Origin: Pseudomonas morbosilactucae
GTDB taxonomy: Bacteria; Pseudomonadota; Gammaproteobacteria; Pseudomonadales; Pseudomonadaceae
Direction: 5' to 3'
DNA: 39,583 nucleotides
Assembly: GCF_023241715.1 (NCBI RefSeq)
Contig: NZ_JALQCW010000034.1
Location: forward strand, 1 to 39,583
Shown here: in pieces, positions 32,694 to 39,583 of the stretch
How the letters are laid out: each line of letters opens with the position of its first letter
Numbering within the stretch: position 1 is the stretch's first letter
Made by a program: the position numbers and the translations under genes
The notes under the pieces: model-generated
What the model saw: the letters and a program-made list of their open reading frames with translations, nothing else
What the model was told of the DNA's origin: nothing
Databases searched by the model: none

Positions 32694-33461
32694 ATGACTT
32701 CCACACTGTTCATTACGGGCGCGACGTCCGGTTTTGGCGAAGCCTGCGCCCGGCGTTTTGCCGAGGCCGGTTGGTCCCTGGTGCTCACCGGGCGCCGTGA
32801 GGACCGCCTTAACGCCCTCTGCGCCGAACTCTCGAAACAGACTGAAGTGCATGGGCTGGTGCTCGATGTGCGTGACCGCAAAGCCATGGAAGCCGCCATT
32901 GCCAACCTGCCGCCGTCCTTCAGCACGCTGCGTGGGCTGATCAACAACGCTGGCCTGGCCCTGGGTGTCGACCCTGCACCCAAGTGCGATCTGGACGACT
33001 GGGACACCATGGTCGACACCAACATCAAGGGCCTGATGTACAGCACTCGCCTGCTGTTGCCGCGCCTGATCGCCCACGGCCGTGGCGCCGGCATCATCAA
33101 CCTGGGTTCCATCGCCGGCAATTATCCGTACCCGGGCAGCCACGTGTATGGTGCCAGTAAGGCGTTCGTCAAACAGTTCTCCCTGAACCTGCGCTGCGAC
33201 CTGCAAGGCACCGGCGTGCGGGTGACCAACATCGAGCCGGGCCTGTGCGAAAGCGAGTTCTCCCTGGTGCGTTTCGCCGGTGACCAGGCGCGTTACGACG
33301 CCACCTACGCGGGCGCCGAACCGATCCAGCCGCAAGACATCGCCGACACCATCTTCTGGGTCCTCAACACCCCGGCCCACGTCAATATCAACAGCCTGGA
33401 GCTGATGCCTGTGAGCCAGACCTGGGCCGGTTTCTCCATCGAGCGCAACGCCAAGTCCTGA
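32694..33461 (+). CDS. ydfG: SDR-family oxidoreductase, YdfG-like
   Basis: 255-aa short-chain dehydrogenase. Cofactor motif TGATSGFGEA (about residues 7-16), NNAG (about 82-85) and the catalytic Ser and YxxxK (SIAGNYPYPGSHVYGASKAF) are present. The Arg pair after strand 2 (TGRREDRL) suggests NADP(H). The sequence closely follows E. coli YdfG, an NADP-dependent 3-hydroxy acid / L-allo-threonine dehydrogenase that also reduces malonic semialdehyde. AAGGAG at 32682-32687 fixes the ATG; the frame is open further upstream through the repeat region but has no support there. Confidence 0.9.
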   Translation: MTSTLFITGATSGFGEACARRFAEAGWSLVLTGRREDRLNALCAELSKQTEVHGLVLDVRDRKAMEAAIANLPPSFSTLRGLINNAGLALGVDPAPKCDLDDWDTMVDTNIKGLMYSTRLLLPRLIAHGRGAGIINLGSIAGNYPYPGSHVYGASKAFVKQFSLNLRCDLQGTGVRVTNIEPGLCESEFSLVRFAGDQARYDATYAGAEPIQPQDIADTIFWVLNTPAHVNINSLELMPVSQTWAGFSIERNAKS

Positions 33462-33474
33462 GGCGTTGCAGCGC

Positions 33475-33510
33475 CCGGCCGGTTCCAGCAGGAGCCGGCC
33501 GGCGATTGCC
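33475..33510. repeat. REP-like hairpin after the SDR gene
   Basis: CCGGCCGG (33475-33482) pairs with CCGGCCGG (33495-33502), the right side forming part of a REP-type GGAGCCGGCCGGCGATTGCC. A -10-like TAAAAT follows at 33581-33586 without a clear -35, possibly for the next gene. Confidence 0.5.
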
Positions 33511-33651
33511 TTCTACACTGTCTTTCATCTTCGGAAACACTTGCGCTGAACCGCTTCAGGCGAAAGTCGCCGGCCCAAGGTAAAATTTCGCCCGCCGTTT
33601 TTTCGGCGTCTCGCCCTGAGGCGCTGTGGTCGAGGTTCAAGAGGAGGGTAT

Positions 33652-34563
33652 GTGAGTAACCGAGGTGAGCAGGCGCTGCTCAAGCAATCCACTGTACTGA
33701 TGTTCGCTGTGGCGATCGCCGGGATCGTCACGGGTTTTATTTCGGGTGCCCAGTCCATCCTGTTCGATGGCTTTTTTTCCCTGATCGCGACCTTTATCAA
33801 AATCCTGATGCTGATCACCGCCCAGCTGATTGCCAAGCAAAGCAACCAGCGTTTCCAGTTCGGCTTCTGGCACCTGGAACCCATGGTGCTGCTGATTGAA
33901 GGCAGCTTCCTGCTGCTGATCGCCATCTACGCGTTTCTCAACGGTGTGTTCGGCATCCTCAATGGCGGCCGTGAAATCGAGCTGGGCTTGGTGATCGTCT
34001 ATGCGGCGGTGTTCAGCGTGGTGGAGTTCGCTTATTTCTTCTACGTGCGCCACCGCAATCGCACCCTCAAGTCGTCGTTGATCCAGTTCGACAACATCAG
34101 TTGGCTGGTGGACGCCATGCTCTCCGTGGGGCTGCTGGTGAGCTTTATCTGCGCCTTGCTGCTCAAGCACTACGGGCACGGGCACGGGCAATGGGCGGTG
34201 TATGTCGACCCGGCGATCCTGATCCTGTTGGCCCTGAGCATGTTGCCACCGGCATTGAAGATCCTGCGGCCGGCCCTGCGCGATGTGCTGGGCATCGCCC
34301 CGGACCAGTTGGACGAGAAGGTGCGCGGCGTGATGGAGCAGGCCAAGCTCGCCCACGGTTTTGACGACTACATCAGCTACGTGCAGAAGCACGGACGGGC
34401 GCGTTTTATCGAGATCCACATCGTACTGCCGGCGGACTACCCGCTGCAGAACGTGGCCACCCTGGACGAGTTGCGTGAGGAGATTTCCGCGCAGTTGGGT
34501 CAGGCCGATTCGGCTCGTTGGCTGACCATCAGCTTTACCGGGGATCGCAAGTGGATTGCCTGA
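33652..34563 (+). CDS. Cation diffusion facilitator family protein
   Basis: 303 aa from GTG 33652, preceded by GAGGAGGG at 33641-33648. About six transmembrane helices in residues 10-210 (STVLMFAVAIAGIVTGFI, LLLIAIYAFLNGVFGIL, VIVYAAVFSVVEFAYFF, WAVYVDPAILILLALSML) are followed by a cytoplasmic domain of about 90 residues (FDDYISYVQKHGRARFIEIH). This layout matches CDF metal exporters. A His-rich stretch KHYGHGHGQW precedes the last helix. The metal (Zn, Fe, Co, Mn or other) cannot be read, and the usual HxxxD/DxxxD pairs are not clearly all present, so it may be an atypical member. Confidence 0.85.
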   Translation: MSNRGEQALLKQSTVLMFAVAIAGIVTGFISGAQSILFDGFFSLIATFIKILMLITAQLIAKQSNQRFQFGFWHLEPMVLLIEGSFLLLIAIYAFLNGVFGILNGGREIELGLVIVYAAVFSVVEFAYFFYVRHRNRTLKSSLIQFDNISWLVDAMLSVGLLVSFICALLLKHYGHGHGQWAVYVDPAILILLALSMLPPALKILRPALRDVLGIAPDQLDEKVRGVMEQAKLAHGFDDYISYVQKHGRARFIEIHIVLPADYPLQNVATLDELREEISAQLGQADSARWLTISFTGDRKWIA

Positions 34564-34571
34564 GTGGAGTC

Positions 34572-34614
34572 TATCGCCGGCAGGCCGGCTCCCAGGGGAG
34601 CGGGTTGCCGGCGA
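34572..34614. repeat. REP hairpin between convergent genes
   Basis: TATCGCCGGCAGGCCGGCTC (34572-34591) and, directly after, GGGGAGCGGGTTGCCGGCGA (34595-34614) form an inverted REP pair between the ends of the cation-efflux and epimerase genes, and may end transcription from both sides. Confidence 0.65.
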
Positions 34615-34621
34615 ACAGCGT

Positions 34622-35761
34622 TCAGCCGAAGTATTCAGCCAACCCGCGATAGCAGGTCGCCAAGTGATACGGCGTGGTTGAAGGCATGTCCCGTCGGCTG
34701 ACCACACTCTGTGCATCCAGGCATTCGTTCCAGCCGCCGTCGTGCAGGAAGTGCTGTTGCAGCGCCAGCAACTGGCGCTGCACCTGGGCCTCGCTGCCCG
34801 TGCGCAAGGTCAGGGCGCGCAGGTATTCGGCTTGGGCCCAGATGCGCTGAGTCTCATCCTTGGCCGCACCTTGTGCCTGTAGATCGAGCATGGCGCGCAC
34901 CGCCCCATTGTTCGGGTTGACGCCCCGTTGCTCGGTAAAGGCAAAGGCCTGGTCCAGGGACTGGTGCAGTGGGCCGCCGCGCAGCAAGTCTGAAGAGGCC
35001 AGGAGAAAGAACCACTCGAACTGATGGCCCGGCTCGAACCAGTTATCCACAGCCCCCAGCGGCTTCTCCATCATTACCCCGTGCTGCGGGTCGATAAAAC
35101 CTGCGTGCATGGCCGCGCAGAGGTCGAGCAGGGCCTGTTGCACCTGGGCGTCGTCACGCACTTCCAGGGTCGCGAGAAAGGCCTCGGCCAGGTGCATCAG
35201 CGGGTTCTGCAGGGGGCCGGAGCCCAGGGACGACCAATCCCGCTCAAGGCTGGCCTCGTACAAATCGTCTTCCCGGGCAAAGCGCTCGGCCACCACTTGC
35301 AGCGCGGCATTGAGCACCGATTCCACCAGCGGCTCGCGCACCTTGGCCCAGTAGTGGGCACAGGCGAAGACGATAAAGGCGTGGGTATACAGGTCTTTGC
35401 GCTGATCCAGTGGCGCGCCCTGAGGGTCGATGCTGTAGAACCAGCCACCGTGTTCAGCGTCGTGGAAGTGCCGTTGCAGGGAACGGAACAGAGCGGCAGC
35501 ACGCTCTTCGGCAAAGGGCGCGGCAGCCTCGCCGATCAGGCTGGAAAACACATACAGCTGACGGGCGCAGGCCATGGCGCGATAGCGCTGCGGCGGCAGT
35601 GGCCGGTGCTCGGCGTCCAGGGCTTCGTAGGGCAGCGCCAGCTCGGCGTTCCAGCCCGGGCCAAGCCACAGCGGCACGATCACCTGGTGAAAATGCCGCT
35701 GCACGGCGCTGAACAGAGCGCTCGATTCAGGCTGGGAGGCGGAACGGGAAACATCGGGCAT
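34622..35761 (-). CDS. AGE-family sugar isomerase/epimerase
   Basis: 379 aa with the (alpha/alpha)6-barrel family pattern of N-acylglucosamine 2-epimerase, YihS and D-mannose isomerases. Conserved aromatic and His residues appear in QRKDLYTHAFIVFACAH (about 120-136), DNWFEPGHQFEWFFLL (about 239-254) and TTPYHLATCYRGLAEY near the C-terminus. Length and composition fit bacterial mannose isomerases, which convert mannose and fructose, better than true N-acetylglucosamine epimerases; the substrate is still a guess. The gene stands alone on the minus strand, with only a weak ribosome site before the ATG. Confidence 0.85.
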   Translation of the reverse strand: MPDVSRSASQPESSALFSAVQRHFHQVIVPLWLGPGWNAELALPYEALDAEHRPLPPQRYRAMACARQLYVFSSLIGEAAAPFAEERAAALFRSLQRHFHDAEHGGWFYSIDPQGAPLDQRKDLYTHAFIVFACAHYWAKVREPLVESVLNAALQVVAERFAREDDLYEASLERDWSSLGSGPLQNPLMHLAEAFLATLEVRDDAQVQQALLDLCAAMHAGFIDPQHGVMMEKPLGAVDNWFEPGHQFEWFFLLASSDLLRGGPLHQSLDQAFAFTEQRGVNPNNGAVRAMLDLQAQGAAKDETQRIWAQAEYLRALTLRTGSEAQVQRQLLALQQHFLHDGGWNECLDAQSVVSRRDMPSTTPYHLATCYRGLAEYFG

Positions 35762-35876
35762 TGGCTGGCGTCGTCACGGCAGGTTTGAATGCGCGCCATG
35801 TTAACAGAGAAGCCCCCGGCCTCACCCACCCTGTAGACGCTGGCTGTCAGCGATAACCCCGGACCTGCAAGCCTCG

Positions 35877-35935
35877 TTGGCTCGCCAGCGAATGCGTGCT
35901 TGAGAGCGCTTTCGCCAGGGAGCCGGCTCCTACAC
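35877..35935. repeat. Degenerate REP pair after hupE
   Basis: GTTGGCTCGCCAGCGAA near 35877-35893 and TTTCGCCAGGGAGCCGGCTC onwards (35910-35934) resemble an eroded inverted REP pair just downstream of hupE. The rest of the gap to the epimerase shows nothing clear. Confidence 0.5.
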
Positions 35936-35950
35936 GCAGGGGCGGGAGGC

Positions 35951-36523
35951 TCAGCCGGCCAGCAGCCAGACGCCGGTGGCGGCCGAGGCGGCGCCAGCCA
36001 GGCGCACCAGGGGGGCTGCGGCTTGTGGCAGGACGCGTACCACGGCGTAGCCGACAGCATGCAGCGCGGCGGTGGCGGCGACAAAACCGGCGGCGTATGC
36101 CCAAGGGCTGGACATCTCTGGCAGTTCCAGGCCGTGGGCCACGCCATGGAACAGCGCGAACAGCGCGGTGGCCACCAGGGCCAGGCTCAGGGGCGGACGC
36201 ACGGCCAGGGCGACGGCCAGGCCTAGGGCCAGCACCGAGGCGGCAATGCCGCTTTCCAGGGCTGGCAGGTTCAGGCCTTCAAAACCCAGCACACCGCCCA
36301 GCAGCATGGTGCCGACGAAGGTGCAGGGCAGCGCCCAGCGGGCTGTGCCTTGTTGCTGGGCTGCCCAGAGGCCCACGGCGAGCATCGCCAGCAAGTGGTC
36401 GAGGCCGCCGATGGGGTGGCTGATACCGGCCATCAGGCCGTTGTCGCCGTGGCCCGGGTGGGCGAAGGCCAGGGCTGGGGTCAGCAGCAGGGCCAGGGCC
36501 CCGACAATGCGTTTGAAGGTCAT
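35951..36523 (-). CDS. ureJ: HupE/UreJ nickel transporter
   Basis: 190 aa. An N-terminal signal-like segment (VGALALLLTPALAFA) is followed by a His-rich HPGHGD and the family signature HPIGGLDHLLAMLAVG (about residues 36-51), then six hydrophobic segments with another His motif, FALFHGVAHGLE. HupE/UreJ proteins move nickel (or cobalt) across the inner membrane. Placed 36 bp after ureG, with AAGGAAG before its ATG, it probably supplies Ni2+ for urease assembly. Last gene of the ureEFG operon. Confidence 0.93.
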   Translation of the reverse strand: MTFKRIVGALALLLTPALAFAHPGHGDNGLMAGISHPIGGLDHLLAMLAVGLWAAQQQGTARWALPCTFVGTMLLGGVLGFEGLNLPALESGIAASVLALGLAVALAVRPPLSLALVATALFALFHGVAHGLELPEMSSPWAYAAGFVAATAALHAVGYAVVRVLPQAAAPLVRLAGAASAATGVWLLAG

Positions 36524-36559
36524 GGAGTGGCTTCCTTGTTGAGCGTTTGAGTAAGGGGA

Positions 36560-37174
36560 TCAGGCCGCGTTCAGCAGCCCTTGGCGTTCGATAAAGGCAA
36601 TGATCTCGTCCAGGCCCTGGCCGGTTTTCTGGTTGCTGAAAACAAACGGCTTGCCGCCGCGCATGCGCTTGGTGTCGCTGTCCATCATTTCCAGGGACGC
36701 GCCCACTAGCGGTGCCAGGTCGATCTTGTTGATCACCAGCAGGTCGGATTTGCAGATGCCGGGGCCGCCCTTGCGCGGCAGTTTGTCGCCGGCCGAAACG
36801 TCGATCACGTAGATAGTCAGGTCCGAGAGTTCGGGGCTGAACGTCGCCGACAGGTTGTCGCCACCGGACTCCACCAGGATCAGGTCAAGCCCGGGAAAGC
36901 GCCGGTTCAGTTGGTCCACGGCTTCCAGGTTGATCGAGGCGTCTTCGCGAATCGCCGTGTGCGGGCAACCGCCGGTTTCCACGCCGATGATCCGCTCTGG
37001 CGCCAGGGCTTCATTGCGCACCAGAAAGTCGGCGTCTTCGCGGGTGTAGATGTCGTTGGTCACCACCGCCAGGTTGTAGCGCTCGCGCAGGGCCAGGCAC
37101 AGGGCCAGGGTCAGGGCGGTTTTGCCGGAGCCCACCGGGCCGCCGATGCCGACGCGCAGAGGTTGTGAGTTCAT
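36560..37174 (-). CDS. ureG: Urease accessory GTPase UreG
   Basis: 204 aa from ATG 37174 (MNSQPLRVGIGGPVGSGKTA), with GGAG just upstream; four extra codons to 37186 are possible but less likely. Walker A GPVGSGKTA (about 11-19), the metal-binding CPH in GVETGGCPHTAIRED (about 64-78), ESGGDNLSATFSPEL and the guanine-specific NKID are intact. UreG hydrolyses GTP to drive nickel delivery to urease with UreF/UreD, receiving nickel from UreE. Confidence 0.97.
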   Translation of the reverse strand: MNSQPLRVGIGGPVGSGKTALTLALCLALRERYNLAVVTNDIYTREDADFLVRNEALAPERIIGVETGGCPHTAIREDASINLEAVDQLNRRFPGLDLILVESGGDNLSATFSPELSDLTIYVIDVSAGDKLPRKGGPGICKSDLLVINKIDLAPLVGASLEMMDSDTKRMRGGKPFVFSNQKTGQGLDEIIAFIERQGLLNAA

Positions 37175-37197
37175 GTGATTCTCCAAAGTAAGAGGCC

Positions 37198-37872
37198 CTA
37201 GGAACGGAACAGACGGCTGTACTGGCGCTCATGGGCCATGCACGCCAGGGACAGGCCGAAAGCGGCGCTGCCGTAATGGTTGGGGTCGATCGTGGACGCG
37301 TTGTGTTGGGCCTGTTGCAACAGGGGCAGCAGTTGGCTGGTCAGGCGCTGGGCGGCTTGCTGGCCCAGGGGCAGGGTTTTCATCAGCACCGCCAACTGAT
37401 TTTCCAGCCAGCTCCAGAGCCAGGCGGCCAGGGCGTCCTGGGGGCTGATCTGCCAGGCCCGAGCGGCCAGGGCCCAGCCTAGGGCCAGGTGCGGTTCGGC
37501 ACGCTGGGCGAGAAAACCCCGGGCGCTGGCATCCAGCTCAGGCAGGCCATTGAGCAGCTGTTGCAGGGAGTACCCCATCTGCCGGCTTTCCTGGTACAGC
37601 TCGCGGGTTTCGCGGCTGGCCTGATGCTCTTCACAGAGTTGCAGCAACTGGGCCCAGTCTTCGTCTGCTGCGGCCTGGCAGTGGGCGAGCAACAGCGGCG
37701 CCTCGAAGCGGGCCAGGTTGAGCAGCAACTGATCGCTGATCCAGCGCCTGGCGCTGTCGGGGTCGACCACCCGTTGCTGTTCCACGGCCATCTCCAGGCC
37801 CTGGGAATAGCTGTAGCCGCCAATCGGCAATTGCGGACTGGCCAGGCGCAGCAAGGCCCAGGCGGGATTCAT
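37198..37872 (-). CDS. ureF: Urease accessory protein UreF
   Basis: 224-aa all-helical protein with the family motifs LLRLASPQLPIGGYSYSQGL (about 7-26), ESRQMGYSLQQLL and DPNHYGSAAFGLSLACMAHE. It forms a complex with UreD and UreG that guides nickel into urease and checks GTP hydrolysis. Its ATG overlaps the ureE stop by 4 bp; ureG follows 23 bp after its stop. No ureABC or ureD in the window, so the structural genes must lie elsewhere if present. Confidence 0.96.
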   Translation of the reverse strand: MNPAWALLRLASPQLPIGGYSYSQGLEMAVEQQRVVDPDSARRWISDQLLLNLARFEAPLLLAHCQAAADEDWAQLLQLCEEHQASRETRELYQESRQMGYSLQQLLNGLPELDASARGFLAQRAEPHLALGWALAARAWQISPQDALAAWLWSWLENQLAVLMKTLPLGQQAAQRLTSQLLPLLQQAQHNASTIDPNHYGSAAFGLSLACMAHERQYSRLFRS

Positions 37873-38369
37873 GGGCGCACGCCGAACTGGTGCAGGCGCG
37901 GCGGGTAGTTGAAGTCTTCGTCGCCGTGCCGCGAATGGTGATGGCCGCCGCCGTAGGCACCGTGCTCCGGCTGGAAAGGCGCTTCGATGGTTTCCGTGTG
38001 GGCGCCGAGTTGCTCGAGCATGGCCTTGAGCACGTAGTCGTCCAGCAGCCGCAGCCAGCCGTCACCGACTTGCAGGGCGACATGGCGGTTGCCCAGGTGA
38101 TAGGCGGCGCGGGTCAGTTCGAAGGCATTGCTGCAGGTCACATGGAGCAGGGTTTCCGGACGTGCGCAGACGCGCACAATGCGGCCGTCCTCGGCTTCCA
38201 GGCACTCGCCGTCATGCAGCGGTGACTGGCCGCGTTCGAGAAACAGCCCGACGTCTTCGCCGTCGGCACTGAAGCAGCGCAGGCGGCTTTTACTTCGGGC
38301 CTCGAAGGTCAGGTGCAGTTCGGCGGACCAGAGGGGTTGGGGGTCGATTCTGCGGTGAATCACCAGCAT
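37869..38369 (-). CDS. ureE: Urease accessory nickel metallochaperone UreE
   Basis: 166 aa with the peptide-binding N-terminal domain (LTFEARSKSRLRCFSADGED), the C-terminal metal-binding domain with the conserved His in YHLGNRHVALQV (about 90-101), and a His-rich end (GGGHHHSRHGDEDF) that binds extra nickel. It passes Ni2+ to UreG. First gene of ureE-ureF-ureG-hupE. GGAAG lies before the ATG, and a sigma-54 promoter about 37 bp upstream suggests nitrogen control. Confidence 0.97.
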   Translation of the reverse strand: MLVIHRRIDPQPLWSAELHLTFEARSKSRLRCFSADGEDVGLFLERGQSPLHDGECLEAEDGRIVRVCARPETLLHVTCSNAFELTRAAYHLGNRHVALQVGDGWLRLLDDYVLKAMLEQLGAHTETIEAPFQPEHGAYGGGHHHSRHGDEDFNYPPRLHQFGVRP

Positions 38370-38405
38370 CGGAGGGCTTCCAGCTATGAGCGATGCATAA
38401 GCCAG

Positions 38406-38422
38406 AGCAAGGGGCTTGCCAA
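38406..38422 (-). promoter_or_regulatory. Sigma-54 (-24/-12) promoter of ureE
   Basis: On the minus strand the sequence reads TTGGCAAGCCCCTTGCT, with GG and GC 10 bases apart and the conserved TTGGCA and TTGCT blocks. The start site would fall near 38395, giving a leader of about 25 bases before ureE. Confidence 0.75.
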
Positions 38423-38529
38423 TCGAGTGTCGCGACGCGCAAAAGCTTTTGTATACAGGTTTTTACGCCTGAAAACGGGGCAGGCCGACGGTCTGTTTTG
38501 TGGCGTGCTGGTGCGTCTTGTCGAAGTTT

Positions 38530-38546
38530 TGCACTGTGATGGTGCG
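38530..38546. promoter_or_regulatory. NtrC-type binding site upstream of ureE
   Basis: TGCACTGTGATGGTGCG contains GCAC-N7-GTGC, the NtrC pattern known from glnA-type promoters. It is about 124 bp upstream of the ureE -24/-12 promoter, a typical enhancer distance. The rest of 38370-38656 is non-coding. Confidence 0.6.
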
Positions 38547-38656
38547 TTGCGGGCGTTTTTGCTGCAGGCCGGTGCTTTTTCAAGGCCGCGATGGGCTGCC
38601 GGCGCGCTCGAAGGGGGCGTGGCCGGTGGTCAGGCTCGGCATCGGGGCGTGCAGCT

Positions 38657-39289
38657 TTACTCGGTACTGCCCAGCCCTTGCCAGTGCTTCAGGCCAATAA
38701 AGATGAAGCGCAGCTGCTGGGTGATCTTGGCCTGGGGCGTGAGGTGCTCGGGCAGCGCCTGGGCCGGTGGGTCGATGATGTCCGGCAGGGTGGCGAACAC
38801 ACTTTTGACGATCAGGTCGGCAATGACGCCCAGGTCCTCGGCCGCCAGGTGCTGGAGTTTCGGCATCAACGTCAGGTCGGCCGCCAGGTCCGCGCTGATG
38901 TTTTCCCGCAGGTGGGCAATGGCCTGGCGCACCGGCAGCGAACCGCCGTATTGCTCGCGGGCCAGAAACAGGAACTGCGAGCGATTGGCCGCCACCACGT
39001 CGAGGAAGATCCGCACCGAGGCGTCGATGATCCCGCCCATGACGAATTCGTTGTGGCGCACCAGGCGAATGGTTTCCCGGAAGGTCTGGCCGACTTCACT
39101 GACCAGCACCAGGCCCAGTTGGTCCATATCGGCAAAATGCCGGTAGAAACCGGTGGGGACAATGCCGGCGGTTTTCGCCACTTCACGCAGGCTCAGGCTG
39201 CCGAACCCACGGCCGCACTCCATCAGATGGCGCGCTGCGTCCATCAAGGCGTTGCGGGTCTGTTGCTTCTGTTCGGCGCGGGGCAGCAT
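38657..39289 (-). CDS. desT: TetR-family regulator, DesT-like
   Basis: 210 aa from ATG 39289 (MLPRAEQKQQTRNALMDAA); the frame is open to a TTG at 39334. The helix-turn-helix is at about residues 28-50 (FGSLSLREVAKTAGIVPTGF, then YRHF). The ligand domain resembles FabR/DesT, which sense acyl-CoA saturation. In P. aeruginosa desT lies directly beside ureE, as here, and controls the desCB acyl-CoA desaturase genes, which are divergent from it. No desCB start is visible in the 294 bp to the right. FabR of E. coli is the other possible match. Ribosome site weak. Confidence 0.85.
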   Translation of the reverse strand: MLPRAEQKQQTRNALMDAARHLMECGRGFGSLSLREVAKTAGIVPTGFYRHFADMDQLGLVLVSEVGQTFRETIRLVRHNEFVMGGIIDASVRIFLDVVAANRSQFLFLAREQYGGSLPVRQAIAHLRENISADLAADLTLMPKLQHLAAEDLGVIADLIVKSVFATLPDIIDPPAQALPEHLTPQAKITQQLRFIFIGLKHWQGLGSTE

Positions 39290-39405
39290 GGGCGGGCTGG
39301 CTCTCTGTCCAAGAGGAGCGGCGCACTCTAGCAAATCAACTTTGCCGGCGTCGAACTTGAGAGGGGCATAGGGGGAAGGCGGGGCGTTACGGTTTACAGA
39401 AAGTC

Positions 39406-39435
39406 AAAAGCCCGATCCAGGGATCGGGCTTTTTT
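39406..39435. terminator. Bidirectional intrinsic terminator
   Basis: GCCCGATCC (39410-39418) and GGATCGGGC (39421-39429) around AG, flanked by A4 on the left and T6 on the right. It can end a minus-strand gene entering from the right edge (reading frame ending at 39452) or a plus-strand transcript. Confidence 0.9.
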
Positions 39436-39451
39436 CACGGCGGCCACAGGC

Positions 39452-39538
39452 TCAGCTCACAGTCTGATGACGTTCGGCGAGGCGATCAGCACCGTCAGCA
39501 GCAACGGTTTGACCTTGTGGGGTGCCGGTCGTAGCCAT
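39452..39538 (-). CDS. Short minus-strand ORF or 3' end of a gene running off the window
   Basis: From ATG at 39536-39538 the frame reads MATTGTPQGQTVAADGADRL, then AERHQTVS and a TGA, 17 bp before the terminator. The frame is also open to the window edge, so this could be the end of a longer protein. There is no good ribosome site before the ATG. The repeat copy at 39547-39580 encodes a similar TGTPQGQTV in another frame, ended by TGA. Function unknown. Confidence 0.35.
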   Translation of the reverse strand: MATTGTPQGQTVAADGADRLAERHQTVS

Positions 39539-39580
39539 CTTCAGCCAACGGTCTGGCCTTGTGGGGTGCCGGTCGAGCCA
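39503..39580. repeat. 44-bp-spaced direct repeat at the window edge
   Basis: AACGGTTTGACCTTGTGGGG onwards (39503-39537) recurs at 39547-39580 as AACGGTCTGGCCTTGTGGGG onwards, with the shared end GTGCCGGTCG. The period is 44 bp and more copies may lie beyond the window. Confidence 0.7.
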
Positions 39581-39583
39581 ACT

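Overview
The window looks like chromosomal DNA of a Pseudomonas of the P. fluorescens type. The evidence is uniformly high GC, the block rnr-rlmB-rpsF-rpsR-DUF2232-rplI-dnaB, a periplasmic azurin, a lysine-catabolic amaB/amaA pair beside a LysR gene, a braCDEFG (liv) transporter, a desT-like TetR gene next to ureEFG, and Pseudomonas-type REP/REPIN repeats in many gaps. The genus call is an inference from gene content. I see no tRNA, rRNA, insertion sequence, prophage or CRISPR array.

Layout. 1-7411: RNA processing, ribosome and replication genes: RNase R, a 23S rRNA methylase, S6, S18, a membrane protein, L9 and the replicative helicase DnaB. The rnr reading frame is broken in an A7 run, so its basic tail lies in another frame. 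7412-11475: a YgiQ radical-SAM protein, then two overlapping genes of unknown function (a protein with a hydrophobic centre and a four-helix membrane protein). 11476-18388: a three-gene operon of two transglutaminase-like proteins and one ATP-grasp/alpha-E protein, behind a good sigma-54 promoter. 18449-22281: small basic/acidic protein, LOG-family hydrolase, a 29-codon ORF, azurin with an ANR-type box, and the NAD salvage pair nadE-pncB. 22408-26340: LysR regulator divergent from amaB-amaA (pipecolate/lysine breakdown). 26341-31849: branched-chain amino-acid transporter genes livJ-livH-livM-livG-livF, with a near-perfect sigma-54 promoter before livJ. 31850-32693: a long non-coding gap with repeated DnaA-box-like sequences. 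32694-35761: YdfG-like SDR, cation efflux protein and AGE-family epimerase. 35951-38369: urease accessory operon ureE-ureF-ureG-hupE, with a sigma-54 promoter and an NtrC-type site. 38657-39289: desT-like regulator. The window ends in a short tandem repeat.

Common themes. Three separate units (transglutaminase/ATP-grasp, liv, ureEFG-hupE) carry -24/-12 promoters, and one has a convincing NtrC-type site. This suggests that much of the window answers to nitrogen limitation: amino-acid uptake, lysine/pipecolate use, nickel and urease maturation, and a poorly understood peptide-ligase-like system. The observations most worth following are the DnaA-box repeat region near 32.1-32.6 kb, the sigma-54-driven transglutaminase/amidoligase operon, the overlapping pair at 10.1-11.5 kb, and the rnr frameshift.
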